The notes below the pieces were generated by a model. That model saw only the letters and a list, made by a program, of their open reading frames with translations, searched no databases and was not told the DNA's origin. A stretch of DNA of 20,646 nt from CSSed11-175R1 sp041685735 (lineage in GTDB: Bacteria > Actinomycetota > Nitriliruptoria > Nitriliruptorales > Nitriliruptoraceae), in contig JAWLFE010000050.1 in assembly GCA_041685735.1 (NCBI GenBank), positions 1 to 20,646 on the forward strand, in the 5' to 3' direction. Each line of letters opens with the position of its first letter. Position 1 is the stretch's first letter. Below are positions 8,162 through 15,291 of this stretch, in pieces. The translations under genes and the position numbers were made by a program.

Positions 8162-8743
8162 ATCGACGATCAGCAGCGCCGCCTGAACGCGGACATCAAG
8201 GTTCCACGCGTCCGACTTGTCGACGCCGACGGCACACAGGTCGGCATCGTGCCGCTCGCCCAGGCCCTGCGACGGGCCCGCGAGCAGGACCTCGACCTCG
8301 TGGAGGTGGCGCCGCAGGCCGACCCTCCGGTCTGCCGCATCCTCGACTGGGGCAAGGCCAAGTACGAGGAGGAACAGAAACAGAAGGATGCCCGCAAGCG
8401 ACAGAGTCAGATCTCCGTGAAGGAGATCAAGATGCGGCCGAAGATCTCGGACAACGACTACGGCACCAAGTCCAGTCACGTCCGGCGCTTCCTCAAGGAC
8501 GGCGCGAAGGTCCGGGCATCGATCATGTTCCGCGGTCGTGAGATGAGCCACACGGAACTCGGGCTGAAGCTGCTGGACCGCCTCGCCGAGGACATGTCCG
8601 AACTCGCCACGGTCGAGGCCACGCCGAAGGTCGACGGCCGCAACATGGTCATGGTGCTGGCGCCGATCAAGCAGAAGGCCTCGAAGGAGGGCGACGGCGC
8701 CGAGTCAGCTGCCGACGAGCCCACCGACGCGACCAACGCCTGA
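8162..8743 (+). CDS. infC: Translation initiation factor IF-3, probable ATC start
   Basis: IF-3 binds the 30S subunit, prevents early joining of 50S and checks initiator tRNA and start codon. The N-domain carries LNADIKVPRVRLVD, GIVPLAQALRRAREQDLDLVEVAP and PPVCRILDWGKAKYEEE; the C-domain has KEIKMRPKISDNDYGTKSSH, RRFLKDGAKVRASIMFRGRE and NMVMVLAP. An acidic tail of about 20 residues follows. The start is taken as ATC at 8162: it is correctly spaced from a strong Shine-Dalgarno, gives 193 residues and puts the family's conserved region directly at the N-terminus. The frame stays open upstream to a start at 7961, but that extension (Arg/Pro-rich) does not resemble IF-3. In E. coli infC starts with AUU, which allows IF-3 to repress itself. 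First gene of infC-rpmI-rplT. Confidence 0.95.
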   Translation: MDDQQRRLNADIKVPRVRLVDADGTQVGIVPLAQALRRAREQDLDLVEVAPQADPPVCRILDWGKAKYEEEQKQKDARKRQSQISVKEIKMRPKISDNDYGTKSSHVRRFLKDGAKVRASIMFRGREMSHTELGLKLLDRLAEDMSELATVEATPKVDGRNMVMVLAPIKQKASKEGDGAESAADEPTDATNA

Positions 8744-8765
8744 GCCCTTCGCGTTCGAACCACAC

Positions 8766-8780
8766 GGCGCCAGCGGCGCC
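8766..8780 (+). repeat. GGCGCC inverted pair between infC and rpmI
   Basis: GGCGCC-AGC-GGCGCC forms a small 6-bp hairpin with a 3-base loop in the 68-base gap between infC and rpmI. It could adjust relative expression or be a chance GC-rich palindrome. Confidence 0.4.
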
Positions 8781-8811
8781 CGACACCTCCGCATGCCAGG
8801 AAGGCCCCGAT

Positions 8812-9006
8812 ATGCCCAAGCAGAAGACCCACAGTGGCACCAAGAAGCGGTTCCGCGTCACGCGCAACGGCAAGGTCATGACCGCGCAGAAGAACCGCAA
8901 GCACCTGCTGGAACACAAGGGTGCGAGCCGCAAGCGCCGGCTCGCCGGTGAGAAGGAGATCACCGGCGCCGATGCCAAGCGCATCAAGCGGCTGCTCAAC
9001 CAGTAG
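8812..9006 (+). CDS. rpmI: 50S ribosomal protein L35
   Basis: Small basic protein of the large ribosomal subunit. The 64-residue product begins MPKQKTHSGTKKRFRVT and contains KVMTAQKNRKHLLEHKGASRKRRL, the L35 signature; length is normal. ATG is preceded by AGGAAGG (8798-8804) with 7 bases of spacing. It sits between infC and rplT in the order conserved across bacteria. Confidence 0.98.
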   Translation: MPKQKTHSGTKKRFRVTRNGKVMTAQKNRKHLLEHKGASRKRRLAGEKEITGADAKRIKRLLNQ

Positions 9007-9065
9007 CTGCCGGTCCGAATATCTGTTGGCGCCGCCGTCGTGAAGCGCGGCCGGCGTCCGTATGA

Positions 9066-9078
9066 CCTCCCGAGGAGG
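9066..9078 (+). promoter_or_regulatory. Hairpin enclosing the rplT ribosome binding site
   Basis: CCTCC (9066-9070) is an exact complement of the Shine-Dalgarno GGAGG (9074-9078), separated by CGA. The ribosome binding site of rplT could thus be hidden in a 5-bp hairpin with a tight loop, 8 bases before the ATG. Confidence 0.45.
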
Positions 9079-9086
9079 CAGTCGTC

Positions 9087-9455
9087 ATGGCACGAGTCAA
9101 GGGTGGCGTTCACGCCAAGAAGAGTCACAAGGCGGTCATGGACCGTGCGAAGGGGTTCCGTGGTGCGCGCAGCCGCCGGTTCAAGGTGGCCAAGGAGGCC
9201 GTCTACCACGCCGAGCGGTACGCCTACCGCGACCGTCGCAGCCGCAAGGGCGACATGCGTCGCCTGTGGATCGCGCGGATCAACGCCGGGGCCCGGCAGG
9301 AGGGGCTGAGCTACAGCCGTTTCATGCACGGGCTGAAGCTCGCGGAGATCGAGGTCGACCGCAAGGTGCTCGCGGACCTGGCGGTCCACGAACCGGCAGC
9401 GTTCGCGGCGCTCGTCACGGCGGCCAAGGGCGCGCTGGAGACGGACGCGGCCTGA
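9087..9455 (+). CDS. rplT: 50S ribosomal protein L20
   Basis: Binds 23S rRNA early in 50S assembly and in several bacteria represses its own operon by binding the messenger. The 122-residue product begins MARVKGGVHAKKSHKAVMDR, followed by the basic N-terminal arm (KGFRGARSRRFKVAKEAV) and the globular part (RRLWIARINAGARQEGLSYS, FMHGLKLAEIEVDRKVLADLA). Length is normal, with a short extra acidic end. The ATG has GAGGAGG upstream, inside a potential hairpin. The stop TGA overlaps a CTG that may start the next gene. Confidence 0.98.
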   Translation: MARVKGGVHAKKSHKAVMDRAKGFRGARSRRFKVAKEAVYHAERYAYRDRRSRKGDMRRLWIARINAGARQEGLSYSRFMHGLKLAEIEVDRKVLADLAVHEPAAFAALVTAAKGALETDAA

Positions 9456-10255
9456 GCGACCTGGCGCCCGACGAGCTCACCTCGACCCGCAACCCGCGGG
9501 TCCGGGAGCTCGCGGCGCTCGCCCGCCGGCGTGACCGCCGGACGCAGGGCCGCCACCTGATCGATGCACCCAACGCCGTCACGTCGGCGTTGGCCGCCGG
9601 GGTCGTGCAGGAGGTCCTCGGGACCGCTGACGGTCTGGCGGCGTTGCTCACGGATGCGGTCGTCGCGCCCGACGTGCCGATCACCCAGGTCAGCCCGCAC
9701 GTGCTCGAACGCCTCTCGGATGTGCGGACCTCGCAGGGGGTCGTCGCGGTCGCCACCTCACGGACCAGCGACCTCACAGCGGTCGTCGGGCGCGGCCTGT
9801 TGGTCGTGCTCGATGCGGTGTCCGACCCGGGCAACGCCGGCACGATCGTGCGGACCGCGGACGCGGCCGGCGCCGCGGGGGTGGTGCTGACCGAGGGCAG
9901 TGTCGACGTCTTCGGACCGAAGGCGGTGCGCGCCGCCGCCGGATCGACCTACCACCTGCCGCTGGCCGTCGACGTGCCGTTGGCTGCCGTGGTGGAGCGG
10001 TGCCGGGCGGCTGACCAGGCGGTCTACGGCCTGGCGGGCGCCGGAACCTCGACCATCGACGACCTCGAACGCCACCGGCCACCGGTGGCGCTGGTCCTCG
10101 GCAACGAGGCGCACGGCCTGCCCACCGATCACGCCGCACTGCTCGACGGCCTGGTGTCCATCCCGATCCACGGTCGGGCCGAATCGTTCAACGTCGCCGC
10201 CGCCGCGGCCATCGCGATCTACCTCACGGCACGCTCGACACGGTCGCCGGGCTGA
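9452..10255 (+). CDS. SpoU/TrmH-family RNA 2'-O-methyltransferase (TsnR-like), probable CTG start
   Basis: Likely methylates a ribose 2'-OH of rRNA using S-adenosylmethionine; the target nucleotide cannot be told from sequence. The N-terminal substrate-binding part begins LTSTRNPRVRELAALARRRD, and the SPOUT knot carries the three family motifs: VVLDAVSDPGNAGTIVRTAD, ALVLGNEAHGLP and IPIHGRAESFNVAAAAA. The usual EGxxxV of the first domain reads DAPNAV here. No ATG, GTG or TTG occurs near the expected N-terminus; CTG at 9452, overlapping the rplT stop as CTGA, gives 267 residues and is my choice, with CTG at 9461 second. In actinobacteria a similar gene follows rplT. The stop TGA overlaps by one base the ATG of the kinase. 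Confidence 0.85.
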   Translation: MSDLAPDELTSTRNPRVRELAALARRRDRRTQGRHLIDAPNAVTSALAAGVVQEVLGTADGLAALLTDAVVAPDVPITQVSPHVLERLSDVRTSQGVVAVATSRTSDLTAVVGRGLLVVLDAVSDPGNAGTIVRTADAAGAAGVVLTEGSVDVFGPKAVRAAAGSTYHLPLAVDVPLAAVVERCRAADQAVYGLAGAGTSTIDDLERHRPPVALVLGNEAHGLPTDHAALLDGLVSIPIHGRAESFNVAAAAAIAIYLTARSTRSPG

Positions 10256-11358
10256 TGGACGGCGATGCGATGGGGCCGGGGTCCGCTCTGCTCGAGCGGC
10301 TCCCGCACGGTGTGCTGATCGTCCGTGACGGACGGATCAGCGCCTGCAACGCCAGGGCCCGCGCGCTGCTGCTCAGCAGTGGGTCGGCGGACCGCACCGA
10401 TGCCACCTGGCCGGTGGGCCGGGAGGTGGACGCGGCGGCGCGGTTCCTGGACGACGCCGGTCAACCGTTGCACCTGCCGACGCAGCCGCCCGAGGTCGGT
10501 GTCCGTTACGCCGAACACCTCGTCCACCTGCAGACGGCGGGCACCCCACGACCACTGGCGCTGGAGGGGATGTGGTCGGACGGCGACCTGGTCCTCACGC
10601 TGCGGAACGCGGCCCGTCGTGACTCGGCGGTCCGGCTCCAGGGCGACGTGGTGGCCACCGTCGCACACGAGATCCGCTCACCACTGACCAGTGTGAAGGG
10701 GTTCACGCGGACCCTGCTGTCGCGGTGGGACCGCTTCTCCGATGAGCAGAAGCGCACGATGCTGGCCACCATCGAACAGGATGCCGATCGCGTGACCCGG
10801 CTCCTGACCGATCTGCTCGAGGTCTCCCGGATCGATGCCGGCCGGGTGAAGCTCAAGCGGTCCGTGGTCGATGTGGCGGCGTTGGCCGCGTCGGTGGCGG
10901 ACAAGGCGCGCGTGCGGAGCTCCGAGCCGCAGATCGACGTCGTGGTCGAGCCGGGGACCGCCGCGACCGCTGACGGTGGGAGCCCCGATCCGGCACCCGA
11001 CGATCCCGGGTTCCGTTCGATCTCCGCGGATCGCGACAAGCTCGAACAGGTGCTGACCAACCTGGTCGACAACGCGATCCAGCACGCGCCCGGCACGCCC
11101 GTCCGGATCACCGTGTCTCCGGGTGTCGAGCAGGTCCGCATCAGCATGGCCGACCAGGGGCCCGGGGTCGATCCCGCCACCAGCGCCCGGCTGTTCCGCA
11201 AGTTCGGCCGCGGTCGCAGTGCCGCCCGGGCCGGAACGGGGCTCGGGTTGTTCCTCACGAAGGGGTTGGTCGAGGCGCACGGTGGTCGCATCTGGTTCGA
11301 CCCGGATGTCGCGGTCGGCACCACGGTGCACGTCGAGCTCCCGCGGCGGGTCGACTGA
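10255..11358 (+). CDS. Soluble PAS-domain sensor histidine kinase, no adjacent response regulator
   Basis: A cytoplasmic two-component kinase of 367 residues with no membrane segment or signal peptide. A PAS-like domain (about 10-120) starts LLERLPHGVLIVRDGRISACN. The HisKA dimerisation domain has the phosphoacceptor His138 in VATVAHEIRSPLTSVKGF. The ATPase domain shows the N box (NLVDNAIQHAP), G1 (DQGPGV) and G2 (GTGLGLFLTKGLVEAHGG), all intact. A Pro/Asp-rich insertion of about 20 residues (around 238-256) precedes the N box. The ATG overlaps the methyltransferase stop by one base, so it belongs to the infC operon. Signal and partner are unknown; no response regulator lies in the window. 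From memory, a sensor kinase occupies the same place in Streptomyces. Confidence 0.92.
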   Translation: MDGDAMGPGSALLERLPHGVLIVRDGRISACNARARALLLSSGSADRTDATWPVGREVDAAARFLDDAGQPLHLPTQPPEVGVRYAEHLVHLQTAGTPRPLALEGMWSDGDLVLTLRNAARRDSAVRLQGDVVATVAHEIRSPLTSVKGFTRTLLSRWDRFSDEQKRTMLATIEQDADRVTRLLTDLLEVSRIDAGRVKLKRSVVDVAALAASVADKARVRSSEPQIDVVVEPGTAATADGGSPDPAPDDPGFRSISADRDKLEQVLTNLVDNAIQHAPGTPVRITVSPGVEQVRISMADQGPGVDPATSARLFRKFGRGRSAARAGTGLGLFLTKGLVEAHGGRIWFDPDVAVGTTVHVELPRRVD

Positions 11359-11375
11359 CGTCGGCTGGCCCGACG
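11359..11375 (+). terminator. Possible terminator hairpin after the kinase gene
   Basis: CGTCGG (11359-11364) and CCGACG (11370-11375) form a perfect 6-bp stem with a 5-base loop directly after the kinase stop codon. No T-tract follows. Its place at the end of the infC-to-kinase unit, before a separate pheS promoter, supports a terminator role. Confidence 0.4.
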
Positions 11376-11427
11376 GACGGCACCCCGTGGGCGGCGCCTC
11401 GTGGACGGCACGGTGGTGGCGTGTGGC

Positions 11428-11460
11428 GGGCGGCGCGTGGTGGGCGGCGCGTGGTGGGCG
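11428..11460. repeat. 14-base G-rich tandem repeat upstream of pheS
   Basis: Two exact copies of GGGCGGCGCGTGGT (11428-11441, 11442-11455) plus a partial third. The preceding 25 bases are of similar composition. It ends 15 bases before the putative pheS -10 element, that is, where a -35 region would fall. Confidence 0.85.
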
Positions 11461-11475
11461 TACCGGCCGGGCGTC

Positions 11476-11481
11476 TACGCT
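11476..11481 (+). promoter_or_regulatory. Putative -10 element of pheS-pheT
   Basis: TACGCT, 92 bases before the pheS GTG; transcription would begin near 11488. No -35 consensus; the region upstream is the G-rich tandem repeat. The leader contains an inverted repeat, TCCGGCG (11522-11528) with CGCCGGA (11540-11546), ending 16 bases before the ribosome binding site. No leader peptide rich in Phe codons is apparent. Confidence 0.38.
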
Positions 11482-11573
11482 GCAGTCTGTTGCTGCCGTG
11501 ACACGCCGCCATCGCCCGATGTCCGGCGCCGCGGCGTTCCGCCGGATGTTGTCCCTGCTGCTGGAGGTTGCCC

Positions 11574-12599
11574 GTGACTGACGCACCCGAGGATGCCGTC
11601 GGCCAGATCGTGACGCTGGAGGCGCAGGCTCTGGAGGCGATCGCCGCCGCGCAGGACACGGCGGCGCTCAACGAGGTCCGCGTGCGGTTCACCGGGAAGC
11701 GTTCGACGCTCGCCGAGCTGCAGAAGGGCATGCGGGAGCTGACCCCCGACGGGCGCAAGGAGCGGGGGCAGGCCCTCAACAGCTTCCGTGCCGCGTTCGA
11801 TGCGGCCTACCAGCAGCGCGAGGAGCAGCTGGCCAGTGCCGCGCTGGCAGAACGGCTGGAGGCGGAGCGCCTGGATCTGACGCTGCCCCCTCGGCATCGC
11901 CCGCGGGGTCGTCCGAGCCTGTTGACCCAGGTCGAACACGAGATGCTCGAGGTGTTCATCGGGATGGGCTACCGGGTCGCCGAGGGTCCCGAAGCCGAAG
12001 GGGGTCTGTTCAACTTCGATCTGCTCAACATCGAACCCGATCACCCGTCCCGGCAGGAGATGGACACGATCTACGTCGCCGGGTTCGACGACGTGGTCCT
12101 GCGGACCCACACCTCGCCGGTGCAGGCGCGGGTCATGGCCGTGCAGGACCCACCGATCGCCGTCGTGTGTCCGGGGCGGACCTACCGGGCCGACGCGGTC
12201 GATGCGACCCACTCGCCGGTGTTCAGCCAGGTCGAGGGGCTGGTGATCGGGGAGGACATCACCATGGGGGATCTGCGCGGGACCCTGCTCGCGTTCTCCC
12301 GTGCCCTGTTCGGGGCGGATCGACAGATCCGCCTGCGGCCGTCGCACTTCCCGTTCACCGAACCGTCGGCCGAGGTGGACGTCTCGTTCGATGGCCCGGG
12401 CGGCAACCACGGCTGGCTGGAGATCCTCGGCTCCGGGATGGTCGATCCCAACGTCCTGTCGATGTCCGGGATCGATCCGGACCGTTACGCCGGGTTCGCG
12501 TTCGGGATCGGGATCGAACGGGTCGCGATGCTGCGCTACGGCGTCACCGACATCCGTGAGTTCTTCGAGGCCGACGCCCGCTTCCTCGCCCACTTCTGA
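11574..12599 (+). CDS. pheS: Phenylalanine-tRNA ligase alpha subunit
   Basis: Catalytic subunit of the (alpha-beta)2 enzyme that charges tRNA-Phe. The first 85 or so residues form the coiled-coil tRNA-binding arm (VRFTGKRSTLAELQKGM). The class II core follows: HPSRQEMDTIYV, LRTHTSPVQARVM, motif 2 (VCPGRTYRADAVDATHSPVFSQVEG), RPSHFPFTEPSAEVDV and motif 3 (GFAFGIGIERVAMLRYGV). MDTIYV replaces the more usual DTFYV. The start is GTG at 11574, with GGAGG 6 bases upstream; a TTG two codons earlier is too close to that site. 341 residues is normal. pheT begins 103 bases downstream. Confidence 0.97.
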   Translation: MTDAPEDAVGQIVTLEAQALEAIAAAQDTAALNEVRVRFTGKRSTLAELQKGMRELTPDGRKERGQALNSFRAAFDAAYQQREEQLASAALAERLEAERLDLTLPPRHRPRGRPSLLTQVEHEMLEVFIGMGYRVAEGPEAEGGLFNFDLLNIEPDHPSRQEMDTIYVAGFDDVVLRTHTSPVQARVMAVQDPPIAVVCPGRTYRADAVDATHSPVFSQVEGLVIGEDITMGDLRGTLLAFSRALFGADRQIRLRPSHFPFTEPSAEVDVSFDGPGGNHGWLEILGSGMVDPNVLSMSGIDPDRYAGFAFGIGIERVAMLRYGVTDIREFFEADARFLAHF

Positions 12600-12642
12600 T
12601 GGCTGCCGGACCGATGGCTGCCGGACCGATGGCTGCCGGGCC
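12598..12642. repeat. Three 15-base tandem units at the pheS stop codon
   Basis: GATGGCTGCCGGACC occurs twice exactly and a third time with one change (GGGCC). The array begins within the pheS TGA and fills the first half of the pheS-pheT gap. The unit is a multiple of three, and the array is open in the pheT frame. Confidence 0.9.
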
Positions 12643-12702
12643 GTCCCGCCGGTCGCCCCTGCGACCCCCGTTGCACCTGCGAGTCACCGTGAAGGACCTG
12701 TC

Positions 12703-15174
12703 GTGAAGTTGCCGCTCTCCTGGTTGCGTTCCCTGGTGGACGTCGACCTCCCGGTCGCCGAACTCGCCGATGTGATGAGCCTGCACGGCCTGGAGGTCGA
12801 AGAGATCGCGACCCCCGGTGCCGGCACCGCCGGGGTGCGCACCGCCCGGGTGCTCGACTGGTCCGCCCACCCCGACGCGGACAAACTGCGGGTGGTCGAG
12901 GTGACCGGCGACGGCGGCGACGGATCGATCGAGCTCGTCTGCGGGGCAGCCAATTTCGACGTCGGCGATGTCGTCGCCCACGCGGTCCCGGGGTCGTCGA
13001 TCCCGGGCATGACCATGGAGAAGCGCAAGATCCGGGGGGTCGTGTCCAACGGCATGCTGGCGTCCGCCCGCGAGCTGCAGCTCGGCGACGATCACGACGG
13101 CATCCTGCTGCTGCCCCACGACACGCCGCTGGGCGCCGAGCTGACCGAACTGCTCCCGCTCGGCGAACCCGTCATCGAGGTCGCGGTCCAGCCGGACCGC
13201 GGCGACCACCTCAGCGTGCTCGGTGTCGCCCGCGACCTCGCGGCCATCCTCGACACACGCTGGAACCCGCCGGAGATCCCTGCGCCGCTCGCGGGGCCGA
13301 CGATCCCCGTCGACCTCCAGACCGACGGCTGCGTGCGGTTCGTCACCTGGAGCGTCGATGACGTCACCGTCCAACCGTCCCCACCGTGGCTCGCGCAGCG
13401 TCTGGCGCAGTGCGGGGTGCGATCGATCGATGTGGTCGTCGACATCACCAACTACGTCATGCTCGAGCTCGGCCAGCCACTCCACGCCTTCGACCTGGAC
13501 CGGCTGCGGGGGCCGTCGCTGGTGGTCCGTGGATCGCAGGGCGGCGAGCAGCTGACCACGCTCGACGACCAGGTGCGCGACCTCGTCGATGGCGACCTCG
13601 TCATCGATGACGCGGAGCGTCCCGTCAGCCTCGCGGGCGTGATGGGCGGACTCGACACCGAGGTGACCCGGGCGACGACCCGGGTGCTGCTCGAGGGTGC
13701 GGTCTGGGATCCGGCACGGATCCGCCGGACCTCGCGGCGGCTGGGGCTCGAGAGCGAGGCCAGCAAGCGCTTCGAACGGCGGGTCGATCCGCAGGGCGCG
13801 GACCGGGCGGTCGCACGCGCTGCGGACCTGCTGGCACGCCTGTCCGGCGGCACCCCGACCGGATCGGACGCCGTGGCCGGGGGGTCGACGCCGGCCTGGG
13901 CCGCGCAGACGCCCGTGACCGTCGACACCAGCCGGATCGCGCGCCTGCTGGCGTTGGACCTGGACACCGATGCACAGGCCGCGCTCCTGCAGCGCAGTGG
14001 CTGCGAGGTCACCGGGGTGGATCCCGACCACCTCGCGGTCACCGCGCCGTCGTGGCGCGGCGACCTGACGCGCTCCGCCGACATCGCGGAGGAGGTGGCC
14101 CGCCTCCACGGCTACGACGCCATCCCCGCCACGTTGCCGGCGATCACGCAGATCGGGGGCCTGACGCCGCAACAACGCCTCGAACGCGAGGCCCGGTCGA
14201 TCGCGCTGGCTGCCGGCTTCTCCGAATCCGTGTCCCGCCCGTTCGTGGGCGGTGGTGCGATGGTCGGCGTGGCGCCCTCCAACGGCCGCGTGGTGCTCAG
14301 CAACCCGCTCGCCAAGGACGCCTCCGCGATGCGGCCGTCCCTGTTCGAAGGGCTCCTGCAAGCGGTCCGTCGCAACGTCGGTCAGGGGCGCCCCGGGATC
14401 GCGCTCGTCGAGTTCGGCCGGCTGTTCCGTCCCGTCGACGACCCGGTCGCGGCGGTGCTCGACGCGACCGTCGAGGGCGACTGGCGGTGGCGGGCGCCCG
14501 ACGGTTCGGCATTGCCGGTCCAACCGCGGGCGATCGGGCTGGCGGCGCAGGGCCTGCGGATCGGGCCGGGATGGTTGGATCAGGACGACCGGTGGGCGCT
14601 CGATGACGTGCTGGGCGTCCTCGACGAGGTCGTCGAGCGCCTGTCGCCGCCGGGTGATGCGGACTGGCGCCTGGAACGGGTCGCGGTCGAGCGCGAGGGC
14701 CTGCACCCGGGGCGGACCGCGGCACTGCACCTGTTCGGACATGAGGTCGGGCTCGTCGGGCAGCTGCATCCGGGCGAGGCGGACGAGCGGGATCTGCCCG
14801 AACCGGTCCTCGTCGGCGAGCTGCTGCTGGAGCCGCTGCTGCTGGCCGTCCCGGAGGGCGGCCATCCACCGATCGGCTCCATCTCACTGGTCCGCCACCC
14901 GGCGATGAACATCGACGTCGCGCTGCTGGCCGCCGATGACGTTGCCTACGCGTCGATCGAGGCGGCGGTGCGCCGCGGCGCCGGTGACCTGCTGGACGAG
15001 ATGTGGTTCTTCGACGAGTACCGCAGCGAGCAGCTGGGGGAGGGCCGCCGCAGCGTCGCGATCCGGCTGCGGCTGCAGGACCCCGAACGGCAGCTCACCG
15101 ATGACGACGCGGAGACCGTCATCAACGCGGTCGCGGACGAAGCCGACGCCATCGGGGCCACCCTCCGGCGCTGA
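12703..15174 (+). CDS. pheT: Phenylalanine-tRNA ligase beta subunit
   Basis: Structural, tRNA-binding and editing subunit of phenylalanyl-tRNA synthetase. In order: N-terminal MKLPLSWLRSLVDVDLPV; EMAP-like tRNA-binding domain (about 45-150: RVLDWSAHPDADKLRVVEV, GMLASARELQL); B3/B4 editing domain (about 210-380: SIDVVVDITNYVMLELGQPLHAFD, SLAGVMGG); B5 domain (about 405-475); the catalytic-like core (about 490-700); and the C-terminal anticodon-binding FDX-ACB domain (from HPAMNIDVALL to the end). The start is GTG at 12703, with AAGGA 6 bases upstream; the frame is open far upstream, but only this start gives the family N-terminus. 823 residues is normal. Cotranscribed with pheS. Confidence 0.97.
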   Translation: MKLPLSWLRSLVDVDLPVAELADVMSLHGLEVEEIATPGAGTAGVRTARVLDWSAHPDADKLRVVEVTGDGGDGSIELVCGAANFDVGDVVAHAVPGSSIPGMTMEKRKIRGVVSNGMLASARELQLGDDHDGILLLPHDTPLGAELTELLPLGEPVIEVAVQPDRGDHLSVLGVARDLAAILDTRWNPPEIPAPLAGPTIPVDLQTDGCVRFVTWSVDDVTVQPSPPWLAQRLAQCGVRSIDVVVDITNYVMLELGQPLHAFDLDRLRGPSLVVRGSQGGEQLTTLDDQVRDLVDGDLVIDDAERPVSLAGVMGGLDTEVTRATTRVLLEGAVWDPARIRRTSRRLGLESEASKRFERRVDPQGADRAVARAADLLARLSGGTPTGSDAVAGGSTPAWAAQTPVTVDTSRIARLLALDLDTDAQAALLQRSGCEVTGVDPDHLAVTAPSWRGDLTRSADIAEEVARLHGYDAIPATLPAITQIGGLTPQQRLEREARSIALAAGFSESVSRPFVGGGAMVGVAPSNGRVVLSNPLAKDASAMRPSLFEGLLQAVRRNVGQGRPGIALVEFGRLFRPVDDPVAAVLDATVEGDWRWRAPDGSALPVQPRAIGLAAQGLRIGPGWLDQDDRWALDDVLGVLDEVVERLSPPGDADWRLERVAVEREGLHPGRTAALHLFGHEVGLVGQLHPGEADERDLPEPVLVGELLLEPLLLAVPEGGHPPIGSISLVRHPAMNIDVALLAADDVAYASIEAAVRRGAGDLLDEMWFFDEYRSEQLGEGRRSVAIRLRLQDPERQLTDDDAETVINAVADEADAIGATLRR

Positions 15175-15188
15175 CCCCCGCCGGCCCG

Positions 15189-15210
15189 GAACACGTGTGG
15201 GCGCGTGTTC
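15189..15210 (+). terminator. Possible terminator hairpin after pheT
   Basis: GAACACG (15189-15195) and CGTGTTC (15204-15210) form a perfect 7-bp stem with an 8-base loop, 14 bases after the pheT stop; two more G-C pairs are possible past a bulge. No T-tract follows. The position between pheT and a separately promoted gene fits a terminator. Confidence 0.45.
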
Positions 15211-15279
15211 GGTCGGTGAGACGGCGGACGGGCAGGGCTGACGTCCGGGACCTGGTGTGTGGGCGGCCTCGTGGCTGCC

Positions 15280-15285
15280 TACCCT
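15280..15285 (+). promoter_or_regulatory. Putative -10 element giving a leaderless arfB message
   Basis: TACCCT followed by 6 bases and then the ATG at 15292. This TANNNT-to-start spacing is the pattern of leaderless genes in actinobacteria. No Shine-Dalgarno is present before the ATG, which agrees. No clear -35 box. Confidence 0.45.
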
Positions 15286-15291
15286 CGGGCC

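Noticed and set aside
9062..9451. Upstream extension of the methyltransferase frame through rplT
   Set aside because: It overlaps all of rplT in another frame and reads as Gly/Arg-rich shadow sequence; homology begins only near 9470.
12301..12702. N-terminal extension of pheT in frame through the 15-base repeats
   Set aside because: The frame is open only because of base composition; the ribosome site and the family N-terminus MKLPLSWL fix the start at 12703.
12544..14865. 773-codon open frame on the minus strand across pheT
   Set aside because: Antisense to a gene with all family motifs; long antisense frames are expected at about 70% GC. The translation is Arg/Pro/Asp/His-biased with no recognisable domain.
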